Shown one piece after another: positions 26,768 through 34,636 of a DNA stretch of 64,000 nucleotides (its first letter is position 1; each line of letters begins with the position of its first letter). The notes beneath the pieces were generated by a model that was not told the origin of the DNA, ran no database searches, and saw nothing but the letters and a program-made list of their open reading frames with translations. Position numbers and translations under genes: made by a program. Location of the stretch: positions 1-64,000 of the forward strand of contig NZ_AUFF01000009.1 of the NCBI RefSeq assembly GCF_000426365.1. The letters run 5' to 3'. The DNA comes from Arenimonas composti TR7-09 = DSM 18010 (GTDB lineage: Bacteria > Pseudomonadota > Gammaproteobacteria > Xanthomonadales > Xanthomonadaceae).

Positions 26768-27504
26768 CAGCGCGCCTCCGCCGCCCCGCGCCGCAGCAGG
26801 GCGCCGGCGACGATGCCGAGTTCGTAGAGCAGGCACATCGGGATCGCCAGCATCAGCTGCGACAGCACGTCCGGCGGCGTGATGATCGCGGCGACGATGA
26901 ACACGCCGACGATCACGTAACCGCGGAACTCGCGCAGCTGCGCCGGCGTCGCGACCCCCGTCAGCACCAGCACGACCACCGCCACCGGCAGTTCGAAGCT
27001 CAGCCCGAACGCCAGCAGGATCACCATCACGAAGTCGAGCACCCCGGCGACGTCGGGCAGCAGCGTGACGACGTCGGACGCGAAGTTCGCCAGGAAGCCG
27101 AACACCGTCGGCAACACGAGGAACCAGGCGAAGGCGCCGCCGAGATAGAACAGCACCACCGCCGCCAGCAGCAGCGGCAGCGCCAGCCGCTTCTCGTTGC
27201 GGTACAGGCCCGGCGCGACGAAGGCCCAGGCCTGGTAGAGCAGGTAGGGCATCGTGATGAACAGGGCCACGAAGAACGCCAGCTTCATCAGCGTGAAGAA
27301 CGGCGACACCATCTGGGTCGCGATGATCTCGCTGTTGCCCTGCAGCTTCTCGACCAGCGGCGCCGCGAAACGGGTGAACATCGTCTTCGCCAGCGGCACC
27401 AGCGCGAAGAAGACCAGCAGCAGCACGACCACGCCGCGCAGCAGGCGCGTGCGCAGTTCGAGCAGGTGGCCCATCAGGGTCTCGGGCGGATCGACCTCGC
27501 TCAT
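26767..27504 (-). CDS. tatC: Sec-independent protein translocase TatC
   Basis: 245 residues; the multi-spanning receptor component that, with TatB, binds twin-arginine signal peptides before TatA is recruited. The N-terminal MGHLLELRTRLLR motif is the TatC signature, followed by six membrane helices. The first periplasmic loop is present, and the motif FALFITMPYLLYQAWAFVAPGLYRNEK-like region includes the conserved Pro and Glu residues of the cytoplasmic loops. It overlaps tatB by four bases upstream and RDD by one codon downstream. Confidence 0.97.
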   Translation of the reverse strand: MSEVDPPETLMGHLLELRTRLLRGVVVLLLVFFALVPLAKTMFTRFAAPLVEKLQGNSEIIATQMVSPFFTLMKLAFFVALFITMPYLLYQAWAFVAPGLYRNEKRLALPLLLAAVVLFYLGGAFAWFLVLPTVFGFLANFASDVVTLLPDVAGVLDFVMVILLAFGLSFELPVAVVVLVLTGVATPAQLREFRGYVIVGVFIVAAIITPPDVLSQLMLAIPMCLLYELGIVAGALLRRGAAEAR

Positions 27505-27920
27505 CGCGGGTCCGCCGACGGGTCACTGGGCAGCGGCGGCGCCGGGTCGGCAGCAGCCGGGCCGGTGGGGGCCGGGGTTTCGTCCGGGGCCGGAGCGGAC
27601 GTGGCGCCGTCGACGCCGGCGCGTGTCGCCGCGGCGAGGTCCTGGCCGGCCTGCGCGACCTCGCGGCCGGCGTCGGCGATGTCCGTGCGCACGCCGTCGA
27701 GGTCGCGGCGGACCTCGTCCGCCTGCGCCAGCAGGCTGCGCCGCAGTTCGTCGGCGGCCATCTCGCGCTCGAATTCCGACTTCACCGAATACCACTGCGC
27801 GCGGGCGCGCCGCACCCACAGGCCGGCGAAGCGGGCCGCCTTCGGCAGCCGCTCGGGCCCGAGCACGATCAGGGCGACGATGGCGATGACCGCCATCTCG
27901 AAAATGCCGACGTCGAACAT
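27501..27920 (-). CDS. tatB: Sec-independent protein translocase TatB
   Basis: 139 residues. It opens with MFDVGIFEMAVIAIVALIVLGPERLPKAARF, where the membrane helix (about 5-21), the conserved Glu8, and the hinge GPERLP mark TatB rather than TatA. An amphipathic helix follows (about 22-60), then an acidic, proline- and alanine-rich tail. In the Tat complex it forms the substrate receptor with TatC. It lies between tatA and tatC in the usual order; the stop overlaps the tatC start. Confidence 0.95.
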   Translation of the reverse strand: MFDVGIFEMAVIAIVALIVLGPERLPKAARFAGLWVRRARAQWYSVKSEFEREMAADELRRSLLAQADEVRRDLDGVRTDIADAGREVAQAGQDLAAATRAGVDGATSAPAPDETPAPTGPAAADPAPPLPSDPSADPR

Positions 27921-27947
27921 CGCGCTGGCTCCGGACGCGCGGCCCGG

Positions 27948-28169
27948 TCAGCCGTCCTTGCGCCGGGCTTCCTCACGCGCGGCTTCGGCGGCGTCTTCCC
28001 GCTTCTCGCTGCCGAGCTGGCCGGGCTTCTCGTCGCCCTTCAGGCCTTCCTTGAAGCCCTTGATGCCTTCGCCGAGGTCCTTGCCGACGTTGCGCAGCTT
28101 GCTGGTGCCGAACACGACGACGACGACAACCAGGACGATGATCCAGTGCCAGATGCTGAAGCTGCCCAT
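27948..28169 (-). CDS. tatA: Sec-independent protein translocase TatA
   Basis: 73 residues: [21 protein letters not shown] membrane helix, then FG hinge, then the amphipathic helix [21 protein letters not shown], then a charged tail. This is the standard TatA build, the pore- or weak-point-forming subunit of the Tat export system. I chose ATG 28169 because the membrane helix follows directly; the frame upstream has no related sequence. First gene of tatABC-RDD on the minus strand. Confidence 0.96.
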   Translation of the reverse strand: MGSFSIWHWIIVLVVVVVVFGTSKLRNVGKDLGEGIKGFKEGLKGDEKPGQLGSEKREDAAEAAREEARRKDG

Positions 28170-28207
28170 TGCGAGGCGTCCTGCGTGAATGCGATGCGGC
28201 AGGATAA

Positions 28208-28232
28208 CGCAGGCGGCCGCGGGCCGCCCTGC
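28208..28232 (-). terminator. GC-rich hairpin between the SYLF gene and tatA
   Basis: A perfect 7-bp stem GGCGGCC/GGCCGCC (28212-28218 with 28222-28228) has a GCG loop and an outer GCAGG/CCTGC extension with a bulge. It lies directly after the SYLF stop codon. There is no T-run, so termination is uncertain. Confidence 0.3.
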
Positions 28233-28236
28233 GCCA

Positions 28237-28923
28237 TCAGTCCTGCGGCACCGTGTTCTCTTCGAGGCGGTCGCGGAAATCGACCAGCGGCGACGGCGGC
28301 GCCTCGGTGCGGCCCTCGAAGATCGCCCGCGGCGTGGTGTTGCGGCCGTAGACGGACTGGTTGGCGCGGTGGTCGATGCGCAGCACCGTGCCGTCGAGCG
28401 CGACGCCGGCGAACAGGCCGCGCGAGCGCGAATAGCTGTAGATCTCGGCCTGCAGCTGGCCGTCGGTCGCGGCCTGGGCGGTGCGGCCGACCGGGCCGGC
28501 GGCCACCGAGGCATCGGCGCCGAGGGTGAACTTGCCGTTGACGATGCTCTCGACGCCGCGGGGGCTGCGGAAGACCAGGATCACGTCGGTCGACGAGACG
28601 CCGGCCTGGAAGCCGAAACTGCCGCCGCCGAGGCGGATGAAGCTCGGGTTCGACCAGGTGCCGTCCGCTGTCCGCACCGAGATCAGCCCGCGGCCACCGC
28701 GGCCGCCGAGCACGAGGCCGGCCTTGACGACGTCCGGGATCACCGCGATCGCGTAGGCGTCGGAGAACATCTTCTCCGGCACCGCCGTTTCGGGAATGCG
28801 CATGATCTCGCCGAGCACGCGGGCGGCATCGGCGGCCTTCTGTTCTTCGCGGACGCCGGCGGAGGCCGGCAGCGCCAGTAGCAGGATCAGCAGGGCGGAG
28901 AACGTGGCGAGCAGTCGCTTCAT
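28237..28923 (-). CDS. SYLF-domain (Ysc84-type) lipid-binding exported protein
   Basis: 228 residues. A signal peptide ([20 protein letters not shown]) is followed by an SYLF domain over almost the full mature length. Hallmarks are [48 protein letters not shown] and [12 protein letters not shown]...[23 protein letters not shown]/Ysc84 proteins bind phosphoinositides in eukaryotes; the bacterial exported versions are of unknown function, probably lipid-associated in the periplasm. I chose ATG 28923 because it starts the signal peptide. It is upstream of and in the same direction as the tat genes, separated by a hairpin. Confidence 0.88.
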   Translation of the reverse strand: MKRLLATFSALLILLLALPASAGVREEQKAADAARVLGEIMRIPETAVPEKMFSDAYAIAVIPDVVKAGLVLGGRGGRGLISVRTADGTWSNPSFIRLGGGSFGFQAGVSSTDVILVFRSPRGVESIVNGKFTLGADASVAAGPVGRTAQAATDGQLQAEIYSYSRSRGLFAGVALDGTVLRIDHRANQSVYGRNTTPRAIFEGRTEAPPSPLVDFRDRLEENTVPQD

Positions 28924-29030
28924 CGGGAGGGCTCCGGAACGCGGGGGACGACCGAGTATCGCGCGGGGCAATGAACCGGCAGTGAGCCGGGCGATGATAG
29001 TTTGTGCGCCGACGCGATGGACAGATCCGC

Positions 29031-30041
29031 ATGAGCTCCCGATTCCGTGACGCCCCGACCGCGGCCGGCCCCGGCCGCACCGGCCTGCTGCTGGTCAACC
29101 TCGGCACCCCCGACGCGCCGACCCCGGCGGCGGTGCGTCGCTACCTCGGCGAATTCCTCTCCGACCGCCGCGTCGTCGAGCTGCCGCCGCTGCTCTGGCA
29201 GCTGCTGCTGCGGCTGGTGATCCTGCCGGTGCGCGGCGGCCGGTCGGCGGCGAACTACCGCAAGATCTGGCTGCGCGAGGGTTCGCCGCTGCTGGTGTAC
29301 ACCGCCCGCCTGGCCGGCGAACTGCAGCATGCGCTGCCGGAACTGATCGTGCGACCGGCGATGCGCTACGGCACGCCGTCGATTCCGGCGGTGCTGCGCG
29401 AGATGCAGGCGGCCGGCATGACCCGGCTGCTGGTGTTGCCGCTGTACCCGCAGTACTCGGCCAGCACCACCGCCTCGGTCTTCGACGCGGTCGCCGCGGA
29501 ACTGAAGACCTGGCGGCGGGTGCCGGCGCTGCGCCTGGTCGCCGACTACCACCTCGACACCGGCTGGCTCGACGCCCTCGAGGCGCGGGTGCGGGCGCAC
29601 TGGGACCTGCATGGCCGCGCTGCCCACCTGCTGCTGAGCTTCCACGGCATCCCGCAGCGCTTCGAACGGGCCGGGGATCCGTATCCGCGCCAGTGCGAGG
29701 CCGGTGCGCGCGCGCTCGCGCAGCGGCTCGGCCTCGCCGATGCCGACTGGACCCTGACGTACCAGTCGCGCTTCGGCCGCGAGCCCTGGCTGGAGCCGGC
29801 GACCGACCGCGTGCTCGACACCCTCGCCCAGTCCGGCATCGACACCGTCGACGTGATCTGCCCGGGCTTCGCGGTCGACTGCCTGGAGACGCTGGAAGAG
29901 ATCGCGATGCAGAACGACGAAGCCTTCCGCACCGCCGGCGGCCACGCGCTGCGCTACATCGGCGCCCTGAACGAGTCCGCCGGCCACGTGGCCGCGCTCG
30001 CCGGCATCGCCCGCCGCCACCTGCAGGGCTGGCCGGCGTGA
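29031..30041 (+). CDS. hemH: Ferrochelatase
   Basis: 336 residues; inserts Fe2+ into protoporphyrin IX, the last step of haem synthesis, at the inner face of the membrane. Diagnostic pieces are GLLLVNLGTPDAPTPAAVRRYLGEFLSD at the start, VLPLYPQYSASTTASVFD, the active-site His in LLSFHGIPQRF, and the C-terminal CPGFAVDCLETLEEI block with the conserved acidic residues. ATG 29031 gives the normal start; a GTG at 29004 would add nine unrelated residues. The stop overlaps the ATG of the hydrolase gene (TGATG). Confidence 0.96.
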   Translation: MSSRFRDAPTAAGPGRTGLLLVNLGTPDAPTPAAVRRYLGEFLSDRRVVELPPLLWQLLLRLVILPVRGGRSAANYRKIWLREGSPLLVYTARLAGELQHALPELIVRPAMRYGTPSIPAVLREMQAAGMTRLLVLPLYPQYSASTTASVFDAVAAELKTWRRVPALRLVADYHLDTGWLDALEARVRAHWDLHGRAAHLLLSFHGIPQRFERAGDPYPRQCEAGARALAQRLGLADADWTLTYQSRFGREPWLEPATDRVLDTLAQSGIDTVDVICPGFAVDCLETLEEIAMQNDEAFRTAGGHALRYIGALNESAGHVAALAGIARRHLQGWPA

Positions 30042-30898
30042 TGCGGGAGATCCGCCTGCCGGCCCCGCGTGGCGAACTGGCGGCGCTGCGCGGCGGCGAT
30101 CCCACCGGTCCGAAGTTGTTGTGCCTGCACGGCTGGCTCGACAACGCCGCCAGCTTCCTGCCGCTGGCGCCGCATCTGGCCGGCTTCGACCTGGTCGCGC
30201 TCGACCTGCCCGGGCACGGCGCCTCGGCGCACCGCGCGGCCGGCTACGACTACGCCTTCGTCGACTGGATCCACGACGTGCTCGACGCGCTGGACGCCCT
30301 CGGCTGGGACAGCGCCCGGCTGCTCGGTCACTCGATGGGGGGCGCGATCGCCTGTGCGGTCGCCGCCGCGGCGCCGGCGCGTGTGCACAAGCTGGCCCTG
30401 GTCGAGGCGCTCGGCCCGATCGCCGGCGACCCGGGGGCCGCGGTGACGCGGATGCGCGACGCGGTGGCGGCGCGACGCCGGCTCGAGGCCGCGCAGCGCG
30501 AGGCGCGCCCGCCACGCCGCATCGCCCGCATCGAGGACGCCGTCGCCGCGCGCCTGCAGGCCTCGGCGATGGCGCCGGAGGCGGCGAGGCTGATCGTCGA
30601 ACGCAACCTGCGCGCGGTCGACGGCGGTTGGGCCTGGCGCAGCGATCCGCGCCTGAAACTGCCCTCGACCCTGCGCCTGACCGAAGAGACCGTGCACGCG
30701 CTGCTGCGCGGCATCGAATGCCCGGTGCTGCTGCTCGCGGCGGAGCCTTCGCCGCCGTATTTCCCGCCGGCCGCGCGCATGGCGCGGGTGGCCTGCGTCC
30801 GCGAGATCCACGTGCGCGTGCTGGCGGGTGGGCACCATCTGCACATGGAGCAGGCGGAGCGCGTGGGGCCGCTGGTCTCGGAATTCCTCGGTTCGTAG
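30041..30898 (+). CDS. Alpha/beta-fold hydrolase
   Basis: 285 residues. An alpha/beta hydrolase with the oxyanion segment LCLHGWLDNAASF, the motif LDLPGHGAS, the nucleophile elbow GHSMGGAIA with Ser98, and a C-terminal His in the GGHHLHME block. Ser, His and a likely Asp near CPVLLLAAE/S complete the triad. The substrate is unknown; it resembles the serine hydrolase group seen next to hemH in several gammaproteobacteria. It is translationally coupled to hemH. Its stop TAG lies in a short palindrome shared with the convergent YgjP-like gene. Confidence 0.85.
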   Translation: MREIRLPAPRGELAALRGGDPTGPKLLCLHGWLDNAASFLPLAPHLAGFDLVALDLPGHGASAHRAAGYDYAFVDWIHDVLDALDALGWDSARLLGHSMGGAIACAVAAAAPARVHKLALVEALGPIAGDPGAAVTRMRDAVAARRRLEAAQREARPPRRIARIEDAVAARLQASAMAPEAARLIVERNLRAVDGGWAWRSDPRLKLPSTLRLTEETVHALLRGIECPVLLLAAEPSPPYFPPAARMARVACVREIHVRVLAGGHHLHMEQAERVGPLVSEFLGS

Positions 30899-30913
30899 GC
30901 GGACGAACTACGA
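30892..30913. repeat. Short palindrome carrying the stop codons of two convergent genes
   Basis: TTCGTAG (30892-30898) and CTACGA (30908-30913) are inverted copies of the TACGAACTAC-type repeat seen at 32773-32808 and 46583-46748. The TAG of the hydrolase and the TAG of the minus-strand protease gene both fall inside. Confidence 0.6.
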
Positions 30914-31672
30914 CCCCAGCAGCGCTGCCAGCCGCGACTTCAGGGCCATGCCCTCGGCGCTGCGCAGGTAATCGCGCTCGCCGCGCCACTGCGGCCAGCG
31001 CGCCTCGACCTCGCGCCAGAACGCGCGCGAGTGGTTGGCCTGGATCAGGTGGCAGAGCTCGTGCACCAGCACATACTCGAAGGCCTCCGGCCGGCCGAGC
31101 ACCAGCGACAGGTCGAGGGACACCGCGCCGGACGGACTCAGCGAACCCCAGATCGACGACAGCGCGCGGAAGCCGAAGCTGCGCGGCGCACGCGGCAGCC
31201 CGGGCAGGTAGCGCGGCAGCCAGGCGCCGAGATCGGCGCGAGCCTGCTGCAGGTAGAAGTCGCGCAGCGCCGCACGCGCCTGCGCGGCGCTCGCGCGCGC
31301 CGGCAGCTGGAAAGCGATGCCGTTCTCGCCGACGCCGACGCGGGCGTAGCGGCCTTCGCACCAGGCCACCGGCAGGTCGGCGCCGCGCAGCGGCAGCGTC
31401 GCGGTGATGCCGGCCTGCAGCGGCGGCGGCGGCGCCGGCCGCCGCGCCAGCTGCATCGCCAGCCAGTCGCGATGCTCGTGCAGGAAGGCGGTGGCGGCGC
31501 GCTGCGACACGCCGCGCGGCAGGGTCAGGCGCGGGCCGCGGTCGGTGACCAGCAGACGCAGCCGGCGCGCGCGCGGGTCACGCACCCAGCGCACGTCGAC
31601 GGACCGGCCGTCGGCGAGCTCGAGCGGGTGCAATGCCTCGACCGGTGCCGGCTTGGGGGCGCGGAAGAACAT
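30908..31672 (-). CDS. YgjP-like M48-related metalloprotease (SprT/DUF45 family)
   Basis: 254 residues. The zinc motif HELCH at 204-208 (VLVHELCHLIQANHS) is followed by FWREVEARWPQW, the usual arrangement of the DUF45/YgjP family. Upstream lie the family's RRLRLLVTDRGPRLTLPRGVS and RFGFRALSSIWGSLSPSG-like blocks, the latter containing the conserved SRWGSCS-type segment in altered form. The protein is cytoplasmic with no signal peptide. The physiological substrate is unknown. It is convergent with the hydrolase, ten bases apart. Confidence 0.88.
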   Translation of the reverse strand: MFFRAPKPAPVEALHPLELADGRSVDVRWVRDPRARRLRLLVTDRGPRLTLPRGVSQRAATAFLHEHRDWLAMQLARRPAPPPPLQAGITATLPLRGADLPVAWCEGRYARVGVGENGIAFQLPARASAAQARAALRDFYLQQARADLGAWLPRYLPGLPRAPRSFGFRALSSIWGSLSPSGAVSLDLSLVLGRPEAFEYVLVHELCHLIQANHSRAFWREVEARWPQWRGERDYLRSAEGMALKSRLAALLGS

Positions 31673-31716
31673 GCGATGACTCTAGCGGCTCGGGACGGGC
31701 GCGATGTCGACGCGGT

Positions 31717-32628
31717 TCAGGCCTCGACCCTGCTGAGCTTCAGCGCCGGCTCCAGCACCGCGAACAGGCGCTTGAGCTCGCCGGCCATCAGCGCATAGCG
31801 GGCGTCGAGTTCGGCGGCGAGCGAATCGCGTTCGGTGTTCTCCAGCGACTCGACGGCGCCGTCGAGGAACTTGAGCTTGCGCACGATCACGTCTTCGCCG
31901 AGCACGAACGACACGTGCTCGTCGAGCACCAGCGCCAGCTTCGTCGCCTGCTTGCCGGATTCGAGGTGCTTGCGGATCTCGTCGCTCTGCAGCTCGTGCT
32001 TGCTGCAGCGGACGACGGCGCCGCCGTCGACCGGATCCTTCAGCTCGCACTCGTCGCCGAGGCTCAGCCCCGGCGGCAGCGGCTCGCCGGCCAGCCAGCC
32101 GGTCATCAGCGCGCGCACCGAGGTCTCGGCGTTCAGCGGCAGCGCCGGGAAGCTGCCGAGCGCGTGCCGCAGCTCGGACACCAGGTTCTCGGCCGACTTG
32201 CGCGAGCTGGTGTCGACGGCGATGAAGCCGTGCTCGAGGTCGATCGTCGCGCCGGTGCGGACCGGGCGAACGAACGCGCGCGGCAGCAGCTCGAGCACGA
32301 TGTCCTCCTTCAGCCGCTTGCGCGCGCGGCCGCCGGGGCGCCGGCCCTCCTTCTCCTCGATCTCGGCGACCTTGCGCGCGAGCATGTCGTTGACGACCGA
32401 GGACGGCAGCAGCCGGTCCTCGCCGCCGAGGCTGATCCAGATGCCGTCGCCGACGCGGTGGCTAAGCAGCGGCTCGTCGCGACCGAACGGCGAGATGAAG
32501 CCGCGCGAGCTGAGCTCCGACGGCCCGACCGGCTTCAGCCGGCAGGCGTCGAGCAGCGTCTCGAGCTCGTCGAAGCTCCTGGCGAGGCTGGTGGGAAAGC
32601 GGAAAAACGTCAGATTTCTGAAGAACAT
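31717..32628 (-). CDS. rdgC: Recombination-associated protein RdgC
   Basis: 303 residues, standard RdgC length. RdgC is a ring-shaped dimer that encircles DNA and restrains RecA-dependent recombination. The start MFFRNLTFFRFP, the block GFISPFGRDEPLLSHRVGDGIWISLGGEDRLLP, the KEDIVLELLPRAF motif and LVLDEHVSFVLGEDVIVRKLKFLD are diagnostic. Its upstream region (32629-32802) carries two different dispersed repeats, so the promoter may sit in or between them. Confidence 0.97.
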   Translation of the reverse strand: MFFRNLTFFRFPTSLARSFDELETLLDACRLKPVGPSELSSRGFISPFGRDEPLLSHRVGDGIWISLGGEDRLLPSSVVNDMLARKVAEIEEKEGRRPGGRARKRLKEDIVLELLPRAFVRPVRTGATIDLEHGFIAVDTSSRKSAENLVSELRHALGSFPALPLNAETSVRALMTGWLAGEPLPPGLSLGDECELKDPVDGGAVVRCSKHELQSDEIRKHLESGKQATKLALVLDEHVSFVLGEDVIVRKLKFLDGAVESLENTERDSLAAELDARYALMAGELKRLFAVLEPALKLSRVEA

Positions 32629-32652
32629 GGTGTCGTTATCGCCTCGCAGAAT

Positions 32653-32677
32653 GTAGGAGCGGCTTCAGCCGCGATGC
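32653..32677. repeat. Dispersed palindrome, TAGGAGCG family, single arm
   Basis: GTAGGAGCGGCTTCAGCCG followed by CGATG, with the internal palindrome CGGCTTCAGCCG. It is a single arm without an inverted partner, lying between ttcA and rdgC. Confidence 0.75.
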
Positions 32678-32772
32678 GTTCATCACCGGATCCAGGCCGG
32701 CGTCGGGAATGGATACGGAATGGCGCGCGGGTACTCCGCGCAGGCCGTCGTCGCAAGCGACCGTCGCACCAG

Positions 32773-32808
32773 GCGCGACGACTACCTCGTACCTCGTGCG
32801 AACTACGA
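32773..32808. repeat. TACGAACTAC-family repeat, single copy
   Basis: The string GCGACGACTACCTCGTAC, continuing CTCGTGCGAACTACGAAC, is a close relative of the arms at 46583-46628 and 46701-46748. The minus-strand stop codon of ttcA (32803-32805) is inside it. Confidence 0.7.
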
Positions 32809-33672
32809 ACCGCCGTCATCCCCCGCCAGCCAGGAATGCACATCCGGCAGTTCACCCTCACCCCGCCGCCCCAGCGCCAGGAAATCGAATAGCTTCGGAT
32901 CGGCGAGCTGCGAAGGGCGCACGTCGGCGAGGGCGCGGGCGATGGTGTCGACGCGGCCCGGCGTCTCCTTCTCCCACTCGGCCAGCATGCGCCCGACCTG
33001 CTTGCGCTGCAGGTTCTCCTGCGAGCCGCAGAGCGTGCAGGGAATGATCGGGAACTGCTTCCAGTCGGCGTAGTCGACGATGTCGGCCTCGCGCACGAAG
33101 GCCAGCGGGCGGATCACCACGTGCTCGCCGTCGTCGCTGCGCAGCTTCGGCGGCATCGTCGCGATCTTCGCGTGGAAGAACAGATTCATGAAGAAGGTCG
33201 CCACCAGGTCGTCGCGGTGGTGGCCGAGCGCGATCTTCGTGAAGCCCTGTGCCTTCGCATGCGTGTACAGGGCGCCGCGGCGCAGGCGCGAGCACAGCGA
33301 GCACATCGTCTTGCCCTCGGGCACGACGCGCTTGACCACCGAATAGGTGTCCTGCTCGAGGATCGTGTACGGCACGCCGAGCGACGCCAGGTACTCCGGC
33401 AGCACGTGCTCCGGAAATCCCGGCTGCTTCTGGTCGAGGTTCACCGCGACGAGCTCGAAGCGCACCGGCGCCTTGCGCTGCAGCTGCAGCAGGATGTCGA
33501 GCATCGTGTAGCTGTCCTTGCCGCCGGACAGGCACACCATCACCTTGTCGCCGTCCTCGATCATGCCGTAGGTGGCGATCGCCTCGCCGACCTGGCGGCG
33601 CAGCCGCTTGGCCAGCTTGTGGCGTTCGTGCGCTTGCTTGCGCGGCACCGGGTCTTGCAGCAGCAGGGTCAT
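32803..33672 (-). CDS. ttcA: tRNA 2-thiocytidine(32) synthetase TtcA
   Basis: 289 residues; ATP- and iron-sulfur-dependent thiolation of cytidine 32 in tRNA. The PP-loop SGGKDS is at 49-54. Two CxxC pairs, Cys124/Cys127 ([11 protein letters not shown]) and Cys212/Cys215 (PCTLCGSQ), hold the cluster. The ALGHHRDD motif and [17 protein letters not shown] are also typical. The last residues and stop lie in a dispersed repeat, so the C-terminal end may differ from relatives by a few residues. Divergent from the DUF465 gene. Confidence 0.96.
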   Translation of the reverse strand: MTLLLQDPVPRKQAHERHKLAKRLRRQVGEAIATYGMIEDGDKVMVCLSGGKDSYTMLDILLQLQRKAPVRFELVAVNLDQKQPGFPEHVLPEYLASLGVPYTILEQDTYSVVKRVVPEGKTMCSLCSRLRRGALYTHAKAQGFTKIALGHHRDDLVATFFMNLFFHAKIATMPPKLRSDDGEHVVIRPLAFVREADIVDYADWKQFPIIPCTLCGSQENLQRKQVGRMLAEWEKETPGRVDTIARALADVRPSQLADPKLFDFLALGRRGEGELPDVHSWLAGDDGGS

Positions 33673-33776
33673 GGTCGGGCGACGGCGGAAATGGCCGGCA
33701 AGTTTACCCCTGTCGCGACCGCGCCCGGCGTGGCAAGCTCCTCGACGAACGTGAACGCCCCGGAACGGAGCCGCGC

Positions 33777-33983
33777 ATGATTCCGGAAGATCCCGCCCGC
33801 ATCGCCGCCCAGCTGGTGGAGCTGCGGGTGGAGCATCGCGACCTCGACGTCGCGATCGCCCGCATGAGCGCCGACACCACCGCCGACGAGCTGGCGATCA
33901 AGCGCCTGAAGAAACGCAAGCTGCGGATCAAGGACATGATCGCGGCGCTGGAGAGCCGGTTGATCCCGGACCTGGACGCATGA
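33777..33983 (+). CDS. YdcH family (DUF465) small protein
   Basis: 68 residues, an all-helical, highly charged hairpin: [16 protein letters not shown] followed by a turn and [23 protein letters not shown]. The motif LKKRKLxIKDxI is the DUF465 hallmark. The function is unknown; family members are short, cytoplasmic and probably dimerise through the coiled coil. A CGGAG Shine-Dalgarno-like sequence precedes ATG 33777. The stop overlaps the start of the CpeT-like gene by four bases. Confidence 0.88.
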   Translation: MIPEDPARIAAQLVELRVEHRDLDVAIARMSADTTADELAIKRLKKRKLRIKDMIAALESRLIPDLDA

Positions 33984-34636
33984 GGGCGGCCGGTCTCGCG
34001 ACCAGGTTCGCGGGGATCACCCTCGCCGCGATGACCCTCGCGGCCTGCGCCCACCGGCCACCACCGGCGCCGGCCGATCCACTGGCGCGTGTCGCCACCT
34101 GGCTGCAGGGCGACTTCGACAACCGCGCCCAGGCCGCCGCCGATCCGCGCTTCCTGCCGCTGCGCCTGCGCTGGACGCCGCTGTGGCCCGAGCGCGACGA
34201 CGGCCGCTGGTTCCTCGTCGAACAGGCACTCGCTGGCGCCGCGACGCCCTATCGCCGCCGCATCCAGCGCCTGCAGGCCGAGCGCGACGGCGTGCGCATC
34301 GACGTCTTCCTGTTGCCGCGCGGCTTCCCCGACGCTGCCGCTGCCGACGCGCTGGCCGCACTCGATCCCGAGACGCTGCGCCCGCAGCCCGGCTGTGCGG
34401 TGTACCTGCACGCGGAGGCCGACGGCCGCCTGCGCGGCGGCACCGCCGGTCGTGACTGTCCCTCGCGCCTGCGCGGCGCCAGCTGGACGCGCGCCGACGT
34501 CGAGCTCGACGGCGAGCGCGTGCGCAGCTGGGACCGCGGTTTCGACGCCGACGGGAACCAGGTGTGGGGATCGGAGATCGGGGCCTACGAGTTCCGCCGC
34601 GCGGGGAACCCGCAGGAGCGCCAGGTCAGGAACTGA
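33980..34636 (+). CDS. CpcT/CpeT-family chromophore lyase-like lipoprotein
   Basis: 218 residues with a lipobox (LAAMTLAAC, lipidated Cys23). The mature part follows the CpeT fold: LARVATWLQGDFDNRAQAAADP, LRWTPLW, WFLVEQALAGAATPYRRRIQRL, GCAVYLHAEADGRLRGGT, LRGASWTRADVELDGERVRSWDRGFDADGNQVWGSEIGAYEF. In cyanobacteria such proteins attach bilins to phycobiliproteins. Here there are no phycobiliproteins, and the protein is an exported lipoprotein, so a different hydrophobic ligand is likely. It is translationally coupled to the DUF465 gene and overlaps the end of plsB on the other strand by 11 bases. Confidence 0.85.
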   Translation: MRAAGLATRFAGITLAAMTLAACAHRPPPAPADPLARVATWLQGDFDNRAQAAADPRFLPLRLRWTPLWPERDDGRWFLVEQALAGAATPYRRRIQRLQAERDGVRIDVFLLPRGFPDAAAADALAALDPETLRPQPGCAVYLHAEADGRLRGGTAGRDCPSRLRGASWTRADVELDGERVRSWDRGFDADGNQVWGSEIGAYEFRRAGNPQERQVRN

